DNA of 12,257 nt. Source: Candidatus Omnitrophota bacterium (lineage in GTDB: Bacteria > Omnitrophota > Koll11 > Gygaellales > Profunditerraquicolaceae). The position numbers and the translations under genes are program-made. Shown here one piece after another: positions 1-7,232 of the stretch; position 1 is the first letter of the stretch, and each line of letters opens with the position of its first letter. The notes beneath the pieces were generated by a model. The model saw only the letters and a program-made list of their open reading frames with translations. It made no database searches and was not told the DNA's origin. The stretch is from NCBI GenBank assembly GCA_028717765.1, contig JAQUNE010000030.1, forward strand, positions 1-12,257. Direction: 5' to 3'.

Positions 1-246
1 AATTGTTTTTGCACATTCTGCCACATAAGGAAACATTGGTGTAGTGGCGGAGAAAGCAATTAAATCTAAGGGAGAATCTAAATACCGCGGGAGCTCCTTA
101 TTTTTTAATAAATTATAGACATGCAGCAATTCGACCTGATGGCCTTTTGATTTTAAAATCGCTGACAAAGAAGCAACGCCTTCGTAATAATGGCCGCTCC
201 ATCTAATATCAATATTCAGGTCCGGGTAAATAAAAAGGATTTTCAT
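1..246 (-). CDS. B12-binding radical SAM protein, N-terminal part only (3' end beyond window)
   Basis: The reading frame opens at an ATG at 246 and stays open for 82 codons to the window edge, so only the N-terminus is visible. The start MKILFIYPDLN, then YEGVASLSAILKSKGHQVELL and DLIAFSATTP, follows the Rossmann-like cobalamin-binding domain found at the front of B12-dependent radical SAM enzymes (glycine-poor version without a clear DxHxxG). The CxxxCxxC iron-sulfur motif would lie outside the window, so radical SAM chemistry is inferred from family architecture. The start overlaps the rmlB stop as ATGA (4 nt), with only a weak Shine-Dalgarno, which suggests translational coupling. Its position behind rhamnose genes suggests a role in surface glycan or lipid modification, but the substrate is unknown. 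Confidence 0.72.
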   Translation of the reverse strand, partial: MKILFIYPDLNIDIRWSGHYYEGVASLSAILKSKGHQVELLHVYNLLKNKELPRYLDSPLDLIAFSATTPMFPYVAECAKTI

Positions 247-1244
247 TCTTTATATACTTTTCCCCAATACGCCTTTAAAATTTCAATATTCTTCTCTACC
301 CAATTTAAATTTTGCACATACCAATTTACAGTTTTATTAATTCCTGAATCAAAGCTAGTACGCGCCTTCCACCCTAACTTATTGATTTTTCTAGAATCCA
401 GGGAATACCTAAAATCATGTCCAGGCCGGTCCTGAACATATCTTATCAGGCTCTTTGGTTTATTTAACAAAGCGAGAATTGTTTTTACTACCTTGATATT
501 GGTCTCTTCACATTCGCTGCCAACATTATAGGTCTCTCCGACTTTCCCTTTTTCAATGATCTTTTCTATTGCTTGGGCTGTGTCCTCCACAAAAAGCCAT
601 TCTCTGACATTCAAACCCTTTGCGTATACCGGTACATTTTCATTTTTTAAAGCCTTGGAAACTATGACCGGAATAAGTTTTTCCGGGTATTGCCAGGGGC
701 CATAATTATTTGAAGGCCTGAGAATAATTGCCGGGAAATCATATGTCCTGATATATGATTTAATCAATAAATCTGCGGCAGCCTTCGAAGCGGCATACGG
801 ACTATTAGGTTTTAAAGGGGAGCCTTCGTTGAAACTGCCTGATTTAATATCTCCGTATACCTCATCAGTAGAAAGATGGATAAATTTCTTTATTCCAAAT
901 TGTCTTGAGGCATCTAATAAGACCTGAGTGCCTAAACAGTTAGTCTCTAAAAAAACCTTAGAAGCCATGATGCTTCTATCTACATGCGTTTCCGCGGCAA
1001 AGTTAACAATAATTTCGCATTTTTCCTGCTTTAGGATTGAATTAACCAGGCTGCGGTTACAAATATCCCCTTTGTAAAACTTATACCTTCCCTTTACTGC
1101 CCTAAGCCGCTCTAAGTCACCGGCATAAGTAAGCTTATCAAGCAGCGTCACCTGATAACATTTTTTAACGGCGTATCGAATAAACTCACTTCCGATAAAA
1201 CCTGCTCCGCCTGTAACTAATATTTTAGATATTCTACTACGCAT
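243..1244 (-). CDS. rmlB: dTDP-glucose 4,6-dehydratase
   Basis: This cytoplasmic NAD-dependent extended SDR converts dTDP-glucose to dTDP-4-keto-6-deoxyglucose, the second step toward dTDP-L-rhamnose. The 333 residues match the usual family length. Visible motifs are the NAD-binding TGGAGFIG (11-18), LSTDEVYGD (124-132) with the catalytic T-D-E, the YAASK active-site YxxxK (Y150, K154), NNYGPWQYPEKLIP (179-192) and NVREWLFVEDT (212-222), all typical of RmlB rather than a general epimerase. The start overlaps the upstream epimerase-reductase by 28 nt and is supported by a GAGGTG ribosome site 8 nt before the ATG. It is the third gene of the rmlA operon and its TGA overlaps the next ATG. Function is confident from motifs and neighbours. 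Confidence 0.96.
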   Translation of the reverse strand: MRSRISKILVTGGAGFIGSEFIRYAVKKCYQVTLLDKLTYAGDLERLRAVKGRYKFYKGDICNRSLVNSILKQEKCEIIVNFAAETHVDRSIMASKVFLETNCLGTQVLLDASRQFGIKKFIHLSTDEVYGDIKSGSFNEGSPLKPNSPYAASKAAADLLIKSYIRTYDFPAIILRPSNNYGPWQYPEKLIPVIVSKALKNENVPVYAKGLNVREWLFVEDTAQAIEKIIEKGKVGETYNVGSECEETNIKVVKTILALLNKPKSLIRYVQDRPGHDFRYSLDSRKINKLGWKARTSFDSGINKTVNWYVQNLNWVEKNIEILKAYWGKVYKE

Positions 1245-2035
1245 TCTTCAAGCACCTCATGGATATCCCTGATTTTAAATCCACTAAGTTCGAGTTTTTC
1301 TGTAGACATAATCAGGTTAGTACGCACTAAATTCAGTTTGGCAAAATCAACCACTTCGTATTTAAAACCATTTACATGCTTCTTATATGTTTCCATTAGC
1401 TCCTGGTATCTTAACGGGCTTTTGTTCACAACGTTATAAATCCCCGTAGCATTAATCTTGAGCAAATGCTTAGTCGCCTGAATAAAATCCGGGATATATG
1501 TTACTGAATTAGGTAGGTTAATGACTTTATTATAACCCAATAACTTGGTAAGCAGATTACGCGGGTGCGGACGGTTATCTAAGGGGACGCGTAACCTAAG
1601 GATTAAAATCGGATATTTCTTGGCTAAATTGCTTAACGGCTGCTCTGAATAAATTTTCGTCCGGCTATAAAAAAGCTCAAAAAAATCAGGAACCTGGTCC
1701 TCTTTAATCGGAGTGCTTTTCTTATAATCGTAATGATAAATACAACCGCTACTAATATGTACTAGCTTAACCTTCTTTCTAATACAAAGTTCAGCCAAAA
1801 TCAAAGGAACGAAAGCATTTGAAAAAAGCGCTTTATCTATGCTTGATTCGCAGGCATCCACATTTTCGCCAATATGACCAATGCAGTTGATAATCGTTTC
1901 TGGGTTAAATTTTGCGATTGCCGCTTCTGCATCAGCATAAGAATAAATTTTTTGATCTGAAAGCTCATAATTTAATTCTTCCTTTAACCTGCTTGCTACA
2001 AAACCTTTTCCTAAAATCAAAGTTTTACCGCTCAT
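1217..2035 (-). CDS. NRS/ER-like dTDP-4-keto-6-deoxyglucose 3,5-epimerase/4-reductase (RmlD-related)
   Basis: This is an SDR of the RmlD superfamily, 272 residues long, with a glycine-rich LGKGFVAS (8-15) and an active-site YSRTK (Y123, K127). Its closest remembered pattern is the plant and mimivirus NRS/ER (UER1) enzymes, not standard Rml[10 protein letters not shown] (95-103) replaces the STDYVFDG of RmlD, and [15 protein letters not shown] (157-171), LPNSVT (174-179) and ATGIYNVVN (196-204) follow the NRS/ER layout. C98 and K164 sit where I recall the residues proposed for epimerisation in the Arabidopsis enzyme. The likely reaction is NAD(P)H-dependent conversion of dTDP-4-keto-6-deoxyglucose to dTDP-L-rhamnose. 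The gene sits between rmlA and rmlB, with no rmlC visible. The start overlaps the rmlA end by 11 nt and has GAAAGG 9 nt upstream. A plain RmlD role with rmlC elsewhere remains possible. Confidence 0.8.
   Translation of the reverse strand: MSGKTLILGKGFVASRLKEELNYELSDQKIYSYADAEAAIAKFNPETIINCIGHIGENVDACESSIDKALFSNAFVPLILAELCIRKKVKLVHISSGCIYHYDYKKSTPIKEDQVPDFFELFYSRTKIYSEQPLSNLAKKYPILILRLRVPLDNRPHPRNLLTKLLGYNKVINLPNSVTYIPDFIQATKHLLKINATGIYNVVNKSPLRYQELMETYKKHVNGFKYEVVDFAKLNLVRTNLIMSTEKLELSGFKIRDIHEVLEECVVEYLKY
1253..1258 (-). promoter_or_regulatory. Ribosome binding site of rmlB
   Basis: GAGGTG lies inside the end of the upstream gene, 8 nt before the ATG at 1244. It supports that start despite the 28-nt overlap between the two genes. 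Confidence 0.6.
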
Positions 2036-2894
2036 CCGTACAAACCTTTCTCAGATAGTCCCCATAATCTGTGTTAGTCTCTTTAGCTAGCTTTAATAAC
2101 TGCATTTTATTGATATACCCCATGCGATAAGCAATCTCTTCGACACAGCCTATTTTTAGGCCCTGCCTTTCTTCAACTGTCTTGATGAATATCGAAGCAT
2201 CAATTAAGGCATCCCGAGTGCCGGTATCGAGCCAGGCATAACCGCGCCCTAATAATTTCACCTTTAATTTGCCATTCTTAAGGTACTTTTTATTCAAATC
2301 GGTAATTTCCAGCTCGCCCCTGCGCGACGGCTTCAATGACTTGGCAATCGCCACCGCCTTCTGATCATAAAAATAAATTCCGCAAACCGCATAGTTAGAT
2401 TTGGGCTGTTTGGGTTTCTCCTCAATTGACAATACCTGGCAACAATCATTGAATTCTATCACACCGTAACGCTGGGGGTCTTTAACATAATAGCCAAAAA
2501 TAACCGCCCCGGAACTTAAATTGGAGGCCTCTTTTAACAATTCAATGAGATCATTTCCATAAAAAATGTTATCCCCCAAAATTAAACAAACATAATCCTT
2601 ACCGATGAATTTTTCCCCGATGATTAAGCTTTGCGCAATACCATTTGCTTCTTTTTGAACAGCGTAACGCAGCTTAATCCCAAGTTTTTTTCCATCGAAA
2701 AAAAGTTCTTTAAATCTCGGGAGGTCGCGCGGCGTGGAAATGATCAGAATATCCCTAATCCCTGCCAGCATAAGCGTGGAAAGCGGATAATAAATCATCG
2801 GCTTATCATAAACCGGCAGCATCTGTTTACAAACACCTTTAGTAAGCGGGTATAGCCTTGTAGCCTTTCCCCCAGCTAAAATTATCCCCTTCAT
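2025..2894 (-). CDS. rmlA: Glucose-1-phosphate thymidylyltransferase
   Basis: RmlA makes dTDP-glucose from dTTP and glucose-1-phosphate, the entry step of dTDP-sugar synthesis in the cytoplasm. The 289 residues equal the family norm. Visible motifs are [13 protein letters not shown] (6-18), the nucleotide loop (with KA where many RmlA proteins have SG), [16 protein letters not shown] (31-46), the metal-binding LGDNIFYG (106-113; D108), [10 protein letters not shown] (157-166) and WLDTGT (221-226; D223). I chose the ATG at 2894, which gives the canonical MKGIILAGG start with AAAGGA about 11 nt upstream. The in-frame ATG at 2906 has the purine tract directly against it and adds only four residues. 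This is the first gene after a candidate promoter at 2981-3008 and leads the rhamnose operon. Confidence 0.95.
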   Translation of the reverse strand: MKGIILAGGKATRLYPLTKGVCKQMLPVYDKPMIYYPLSTLMLAGIRDILIISTPRDLPRFKELFFDGKKLGIKLRYAVQKEANGIAQSLIIGEKFIGKDYVCLILGDNIFYGNDLIELLKEASNLSSGAVIFGYYVKDPQRYGVIEFNDCCQVLSIEEKPKQPKSNYAVCGIYFYDQKAVAIAKSLKPSRRGELEITDLNKKYLKNGKLKVKLLGRGYAWLDTGTRDALIDASIFIKTVEERQGLKIGCVEEIAYRMGYINKMQLLKLAKETNTDYGDYLRKVCTDER

Positions 2895-2980
2895 CTCTAA
2901 AATCATCCTTTCTTTAAAGAGAAAATTGAGCTTGTTTCTTAAGGTTAGAAAGCCTGATTCTTATCGACAGTCAAAAGAAA

Positions 2981-3008
2981 ATTTTAGCACATCTGGGGTA
3001 AAAAGCAA
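2981..3008 (-). promoter_or_regulatory. Candidate sigma-70-type promoter of the rmlA operon
   Basis: Read on the minus strand, TTGCTT (3003-3008) is followed after 16 nt by TAAAAT (2981-2986), which is preceded by TGC and so forms an extended -10 (TGnTAAAAT). It lies in the 218- to 230-nt gap between the gap terminator and rmlA, leaving a leader of roughly 80 nt. I see no riboswitch-like or protein-coding structure in that leader beyond a 10-bp TCTTTAAAGA palindrome near 2912-2920. Confidence 0.5.
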
Positions 3009-3074
3009 GGGATTTTTGGCAGGATTCTACACTTATTGCTAAGACTTAACTCTAAATAAATTAAAGAGTTACAA

Positions 3075-3110
3075 AACAAAAGGGGAGCGTAAACTGCCTC
3101 CCCTTTTGTT
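3075..3110 (-). terminator. Intrinsic terminator after gap
   Basis: A perfect 13-bp inverted repeat (AACAAAAGGGGAG, 3075-3087, against CTCCCCTTTTGTT, 3098-3110) encloses a 10-nt loop. It begins 14 nt past the gap stop codon. On the minus strand the 3' arm ends in a T-rich run that continues TTGTAACTC, as expected for Rho-independent termination. It separates the galT-galT-gap unit from the rmlA operon. Confidence 0.88.
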
Positions 3111-3124
3111 CAAAAAGATAGTTC

Positions 3125-4156
<1,032 letters not shown>

Positions 4157-4180
4157 TTATATTTTTATTGGTTTTCTGAT

Positions 4181-5182
4181 TTACTCTTTTACGTTTTTCA
4201 AATATTTTACAGCGAGTTCCGGCGAGGTGGGATCGAGGTAAAAACCACTTCCCCACTCAAAACCTGCAGTACGCATCAATTTAGGCATGAATTCAATGTG
4301 CCAATGATAATACTCCGGTCCGCTTTCGCCGTTAACCGGCGAAGAATGCAGGATAAAATTATACGATAGATTAACAAATACCTTTTTTACCCTCGTGATA
4401 GTCTCAATCAATATTGTAGCCAATGCGGGAATTTCTTCCGCAGGCATATGGCAAAAATATCCGGCGTGTTTCTTAGGGATGATCCAGATTTCAAAGGGGA
4501 AACGCGAAACGAATGGGCAAAATGCAATAAAATTCTTATTTTCAAAGATTATTCTTTCTTTTTCCTGAGTCTCCTGCCTGATAATATCGCAAAAAATACA
4601 ACGTTCGCGGTAATCAAAATAGTTCTCCGCACCCTTTATCTCTTCAGCGACATTCTTAGGCACCATGGGAAGTGCTACCATTTGCGTATGGGGATGCTCC
4701 AAGCTCGCCCCGGCAGCCTTACCGTAGTTTCTGAAAAGCATGATATATTTAAAACGTTTATCCTTAGTTAAGTCAATTGCCCTCCTGCACCACATCTGTA
4801 AGATATTTTCAACTTCCGGATTTGATAAATCAGAGATATCCTTATGGTGATAGGGGGTTTCGATCAACACTTCATGCGCACCGACGCCATTGGACATATC
4901 ATAGATCCCGATCCCCCTTCTATCCAATTCTCCCTCAATCTGCAAAGCGGGAAATTTATTGGGAACCACCCGAACCTGCCAACCTGGAGTATTGGCTGTA
5001 GTACTAGGATCGCGAAAACAATCAATTTCCGGAGGAGTCATTGCTTCATTACCATAACAAAAAGGACAAACTCCACCCTTTGGGATATATTGCTCGTACT
5101 CAAAATCTTCCGGCTTATTCGGATGATCCGTATCAACGATTACCCATCTACCAACAATCGGATCCCTGCGTAATTCTGACAT
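4181..5182 (-). CDS. galT: Galactose-1-phosphate uridylyltransferase (intact copy)
   Basis: GalT transfers UMP between UDP-glucose and galactose-1-phosphate through a uridylyl-histidine intermediate (Leloir pathway). The 333-residue protein carries the zinc ligands C39, C42 and H103, and the active-site LEHPHTQM (161-168), in which H165 is the expected nucleophile and H163 a metal ligand. It also has RVVPNKFPAL (71-80) for nucleotide binding and YHWHIE (292-297) near the C-terminus. It starts directly after the stop of the upstream paralogue (TAA then ATG, no gap), with GAGAGG about 12 nt upstream lying within that gene. The related ADP-glucose phosphorylase shares this fold and motif, so the exact nucleotide-sugar cannot be fixed. 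No galK or galE is visible nearby. Confidence 0.93.
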   Translation of the reverse strand: MSELRRDPIVGRWVIVDTDHPNKPEDFEYEQYIPKGGVCPFCYGNEAMTPPEIDCFRDPSTTANTPGWQVRVVPNKFPALQIEGELDRRGIGIYDMSNGVGAHEVLIETPYHHKDISDLSNPEVENILQMWCRRAIDLTKDKRFKYIMLFRNYGKAAGASLEHPHTQMVALPMVPKNVAEEIKGAENYFDYRERCIFCDIIRQETQEKERIIFENKNFIAFCPFVSRFPFEIWIIPKKHAGYFCHMPAEEIPALATILIETITRVKKVFVNLSYNFILHSSPVNGESGPEYYHWHIEFMPKLMRTAGFEWGSGFYLDPTSPELAVKYLKNVKE

Positions 5183-6208
5183 TTAAATTTCTACCTCTCT
5201 TAAAAATTTTGCTGCCGTTTCGGGCGGTAAGGGGCAGATATAAAAACCAGTTCCCCATTCAAATCCGGCAACGCGGGTTAAACGCGGGATAATCTCAATA
5301 TGCCAATGATAATCATTATCAATACTTCTCCAGTAACCTAATTTTTGCCTGCGAAACGGAGCAGTATGCAAAACATAATTGTATGGGGGGTCATTCAGGC
5401 CCTTTTTTAATTTTGAAAGTACGGTTTTCATTACCTTGGCGAGATTTTTTTTCCCATCCGAATCAAGCGAAGTAAAATCACAAGCATGTTTTTTCGGCAA
5501 GATCCAGGTCTCAAAGGGAAAACGCGCGGCAAAAGGAGAAACTGCAATAAAACCGTCCAAATCAAGGATTAAACGCTCCTTTGCCTGTAATTCCTGGTTA
5601 ATTAAATCGCAAAAAATACATCTCTCATGATAATCATAGTACTGCCTGGCACCGGTAAGTTCTTCTTTTACCCGTTTAGGATTTACAGGTGTGGCGATCA
5701 TTTGGCTCCTAGAATGCTTAACCCGGCCGCCCCCGGCAACCCAGCCATAATTCTTAAAGATCATCACGTATTTAAAGCGCAGGTCCTTTTCCAGGTCCGT
5801 CATTCTATCTATATAACAGGAAAAGACCCTTGCGATTTGCTCTTCGCTTAAGTCTGCCATATTGGCAATATGCTGATTACTCTCGACGATGATTTCATGC
5901 GCACCAATGCCATTCATCAGATCATACAGCCCCTTACCTCTGCGCTCAAGTTCTCCTTCGATGCGCAAAAAAGGAGCGATACTCGGGACAACCCTTAAAT
6001 CCCAGCCCGGGCTATTGCGGGGTGTATTTTTCGGACGGATGGCATAGATTTCAGGAGGAGTTTGCGACTCACTACCTTCGCAAAACGGACAGGGCTTTTC
6101 TACGGGGCCACTTTCAGAAAGATTGGAGAATTGATCAGGGCGATTCGCTCTTTCTGTAGCAATGATCACCCATCTTCCGATTACCGGATCTTTTCTTAAT
6201 TCTGGCAT
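5183..6208 (-). CDS. GalT paralogue lacking the catalytic nucleophile histidine
   Basis: This 341-residue GalT-family protein is a clear paralogue of the abutting downstream copy, with the same MPELRKDPVIGRWVI-type start and the same C-terminal EWGTGFY region. The zinc-site residues C40, C43, H104 and H165 are kept, as is YHWHIE (300-305). The active-site HPH, however, reads H165-S166-R167 (KHSRSQ), so the residue that carries UMP in GalT is an arginine. The nucleotide-contact PNKFPAL of the partner reads PSIAPFL here, and the serine before HPH is also lost. It is probably not a normal uridylyltransferase. It may be a regulatory or structural pseudoenzyme, perhaps pairing with the neighbour since GalT is a dimer, or it may have a new activity. 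The frame is intact, arguing against simple decay. The start has little Shine-Dalgarno but follows a strong candidate promoter. Confidence 0.88.
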   Translation of the reverse strand: MPELRKDPVIGRWVIIATERANRPDQFSNLSESGPVEKPCPFCEGSESQTPPEIYAIRPKNTPRNSPGWDLRVVPSIAPFLRIEGELERRGKGLYDLMNGIGAHEIIVESNQHIANMADLSEEQIARVFSCYIDRMTDLEKDLRFKYVMIFKNYGWVAGGGRVKHSRSQMIATPVNPKRVKEELTGARQYYDYHERCIFCDLINQELQAKERLILDLDGFIAVSPFAARFPFETWILPKKHACDFTSLDSDGKKNLAKVMKTVLSKLKKGLNDPPYNYVLHTAPFRRQKLGYWRSIDNDYHWHIEIIPRLTRVAGFEWGTGFYICPLPPETAAKFLREVEI

Positions 6209-6259
6209 CTTTTAAATTTAATTTTAAAGAGAAATTTATCTCATATTTAAAGCTTGTTA

Positions 6260-6287
6260 ATTATATCACACTAAATTATTTATGCAA
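6260..6287 (-). promoter_or_regulatory. Candidate extended -10 promoter of the galT-galT-gap unit
   Basis: On the minus strand TTGCAT (6282-6287), directly after the fmt stop, is followed after 16 nt by a perfect TATAAT (6260-6265) preceded by TGA, making an extended -10 TGnTATAAT. The 79-nt gap is otherwise very AT-rich and shows no hairpin terminator for fmt, so read-through from the upstream operon is also possible. The predicted leader is about 45 nt. Confidence 0.65.
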
Positions 6288-7232
6288 TTATTTTTTTCCA
6301 AAAATCTCTCCTAAGGAAATTTCATGGCCCGAAAGAAATTCCTGTACCTGCATCCTTCTCTTGCCTTCCGGCTGCAGTTCTTCAATCAGTAAATCGCCTT
6401 TTCCCGCGGCCACTACTATGCTATCTTTAAAAATATGCGCCACTTCCCCAGGGGTGTATTTTTTTCTTTCTAACTCCTGAGGATAAACGCTTGCTTTGTA
6501 GATCTTTAATAATTTTCCGCGATAATATGTAAAAGCTCCCGGCCAATTCAAAGAACCTCTGATCAGGTCACAAATTTCTCCTGCAGATTTTTCCCAAACA
6601 ATTTTTCCGTCGGACTTGCGTAGTTTCGGGGCGAAAGTAACCTGCTTATCATCTTGTTTGATTAATTTAAGGGTTTGCTTTTTTATTGGTTCAACTATTG
6701 CGATTAAAATTTTGGCAGCCAAATCAGCCAGCTTATTTTCTAAAGACAAGGCTGTATCAGTCTCAAGAATATCCAGTCTTTCCTGTGCAAGAATCTCTCC
6801 GGCATCCATTTTTTTGTTCATTTTAATAACGCTAATTCCCGTAACTTCCTCCCCATTGATTATTGCCCAATTGATGGGAGCTGCGCCACGGTATTTTGGT
6901 AATAATGAGGCGTGTAAATTAACCGAAAATATCTTAGGAATTTCCAATACCTCTTCTGAAAGAATCTGGCCATAGGCAATGACCACAAATAAATCACAAT
7001 TTTGCGCCTTTAGAAAGCTTATCGCTTCAGGAGAATTAATATCTTCCGGCTGGTAAATTTTGCAATTGTATTTTTCGGCTAGGCTTTTGATTACAGTATG
7101 CCCCAGATGCATCCCCCGGCCGCTCTTTTTATCTGGCTGAGTGACCACAGTAACCACCCTTTCGCCTGCTTGGAACAAGGCCTCTAAAGAGGCGGCTGCA
7201 AAATGTGAACTTCCAAAAAATATTATATTCAT
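6288..7232 (-). CDS. fmt: Methionyl-tRNA formyltransferase
   Basis: Fmt formylates the amino group of initiator Met-tRNA using 10-formyltetrahydrofolate, for translation initiation. The protein is 314 residues, the normal length. The N-terminal Rossmann domain shows MNIIFFGSSHFAAASLEAL, VTQPDKKSGRG and the catalytic triad N105, H107 (VNLHASLLPKYRGAAP) and D143 (KMDAGEIL). The C-terminal tRNA-binding OB-like domain follows from about residue 205. The start at 7232 gives the canonical N-terminus, and its ATG overlaps the priA stop as ATGA. An upstream in-frame start at 7349 would add 39 residues from inside priA and is unlikely. It is the last gene of the long operon. priA and fmt often flank def (peptide deformylase), but no def is present here. 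Confidence 0.97.
   Translation of the reverse strand: MNIIFFGSSHFAAASLEALFQAGERVVTVVTQPDKKSGRGMHLGHTVIKSLAEKYNCKIYQPEDINSPEAISFLKAQNCDLFVVIAYGQILSEEVLEIPKIFSVNLHASLLPKYRGAAPINWAIINGEEVTGISVIKMNKKMDAGEILAQERLDILETDTALSLENKLADLAAKILIAIVEPIKKQTLKLIKQDDKQVTFAPKLRKSDGKIVWEKSAGEICDLIRGSLNWPGAFTYYRGKLLKIYKASVYPQELERKKYTPGEVAHIFKDSIVVAAGKGDLLIEELQPEGKRRMQVQEFLSGHEISLGEIFGKK

Noticed and set aside
2907..3124. Riboswitch, small RNA or hidden gene in the largest intergenic region
   Set aside because: Only the gap terminator, a promoter candidate and a short palindrome could be recognised; no conserved RNA structure or coded peptide was seen.
4448..4771. Plus-strand open frame of 107 codons opposite the intact galT
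   Set aside because: Antisense to a conserved coding region including the HPH site; no motif and no plausible function.
5183..6208. The HSR galT copy as a plain pseudogene
   Set aside because: The frame is full length with conserved zinc-site and C-terminal motifs, a promoter candidate, and exact abutment with the next gene.
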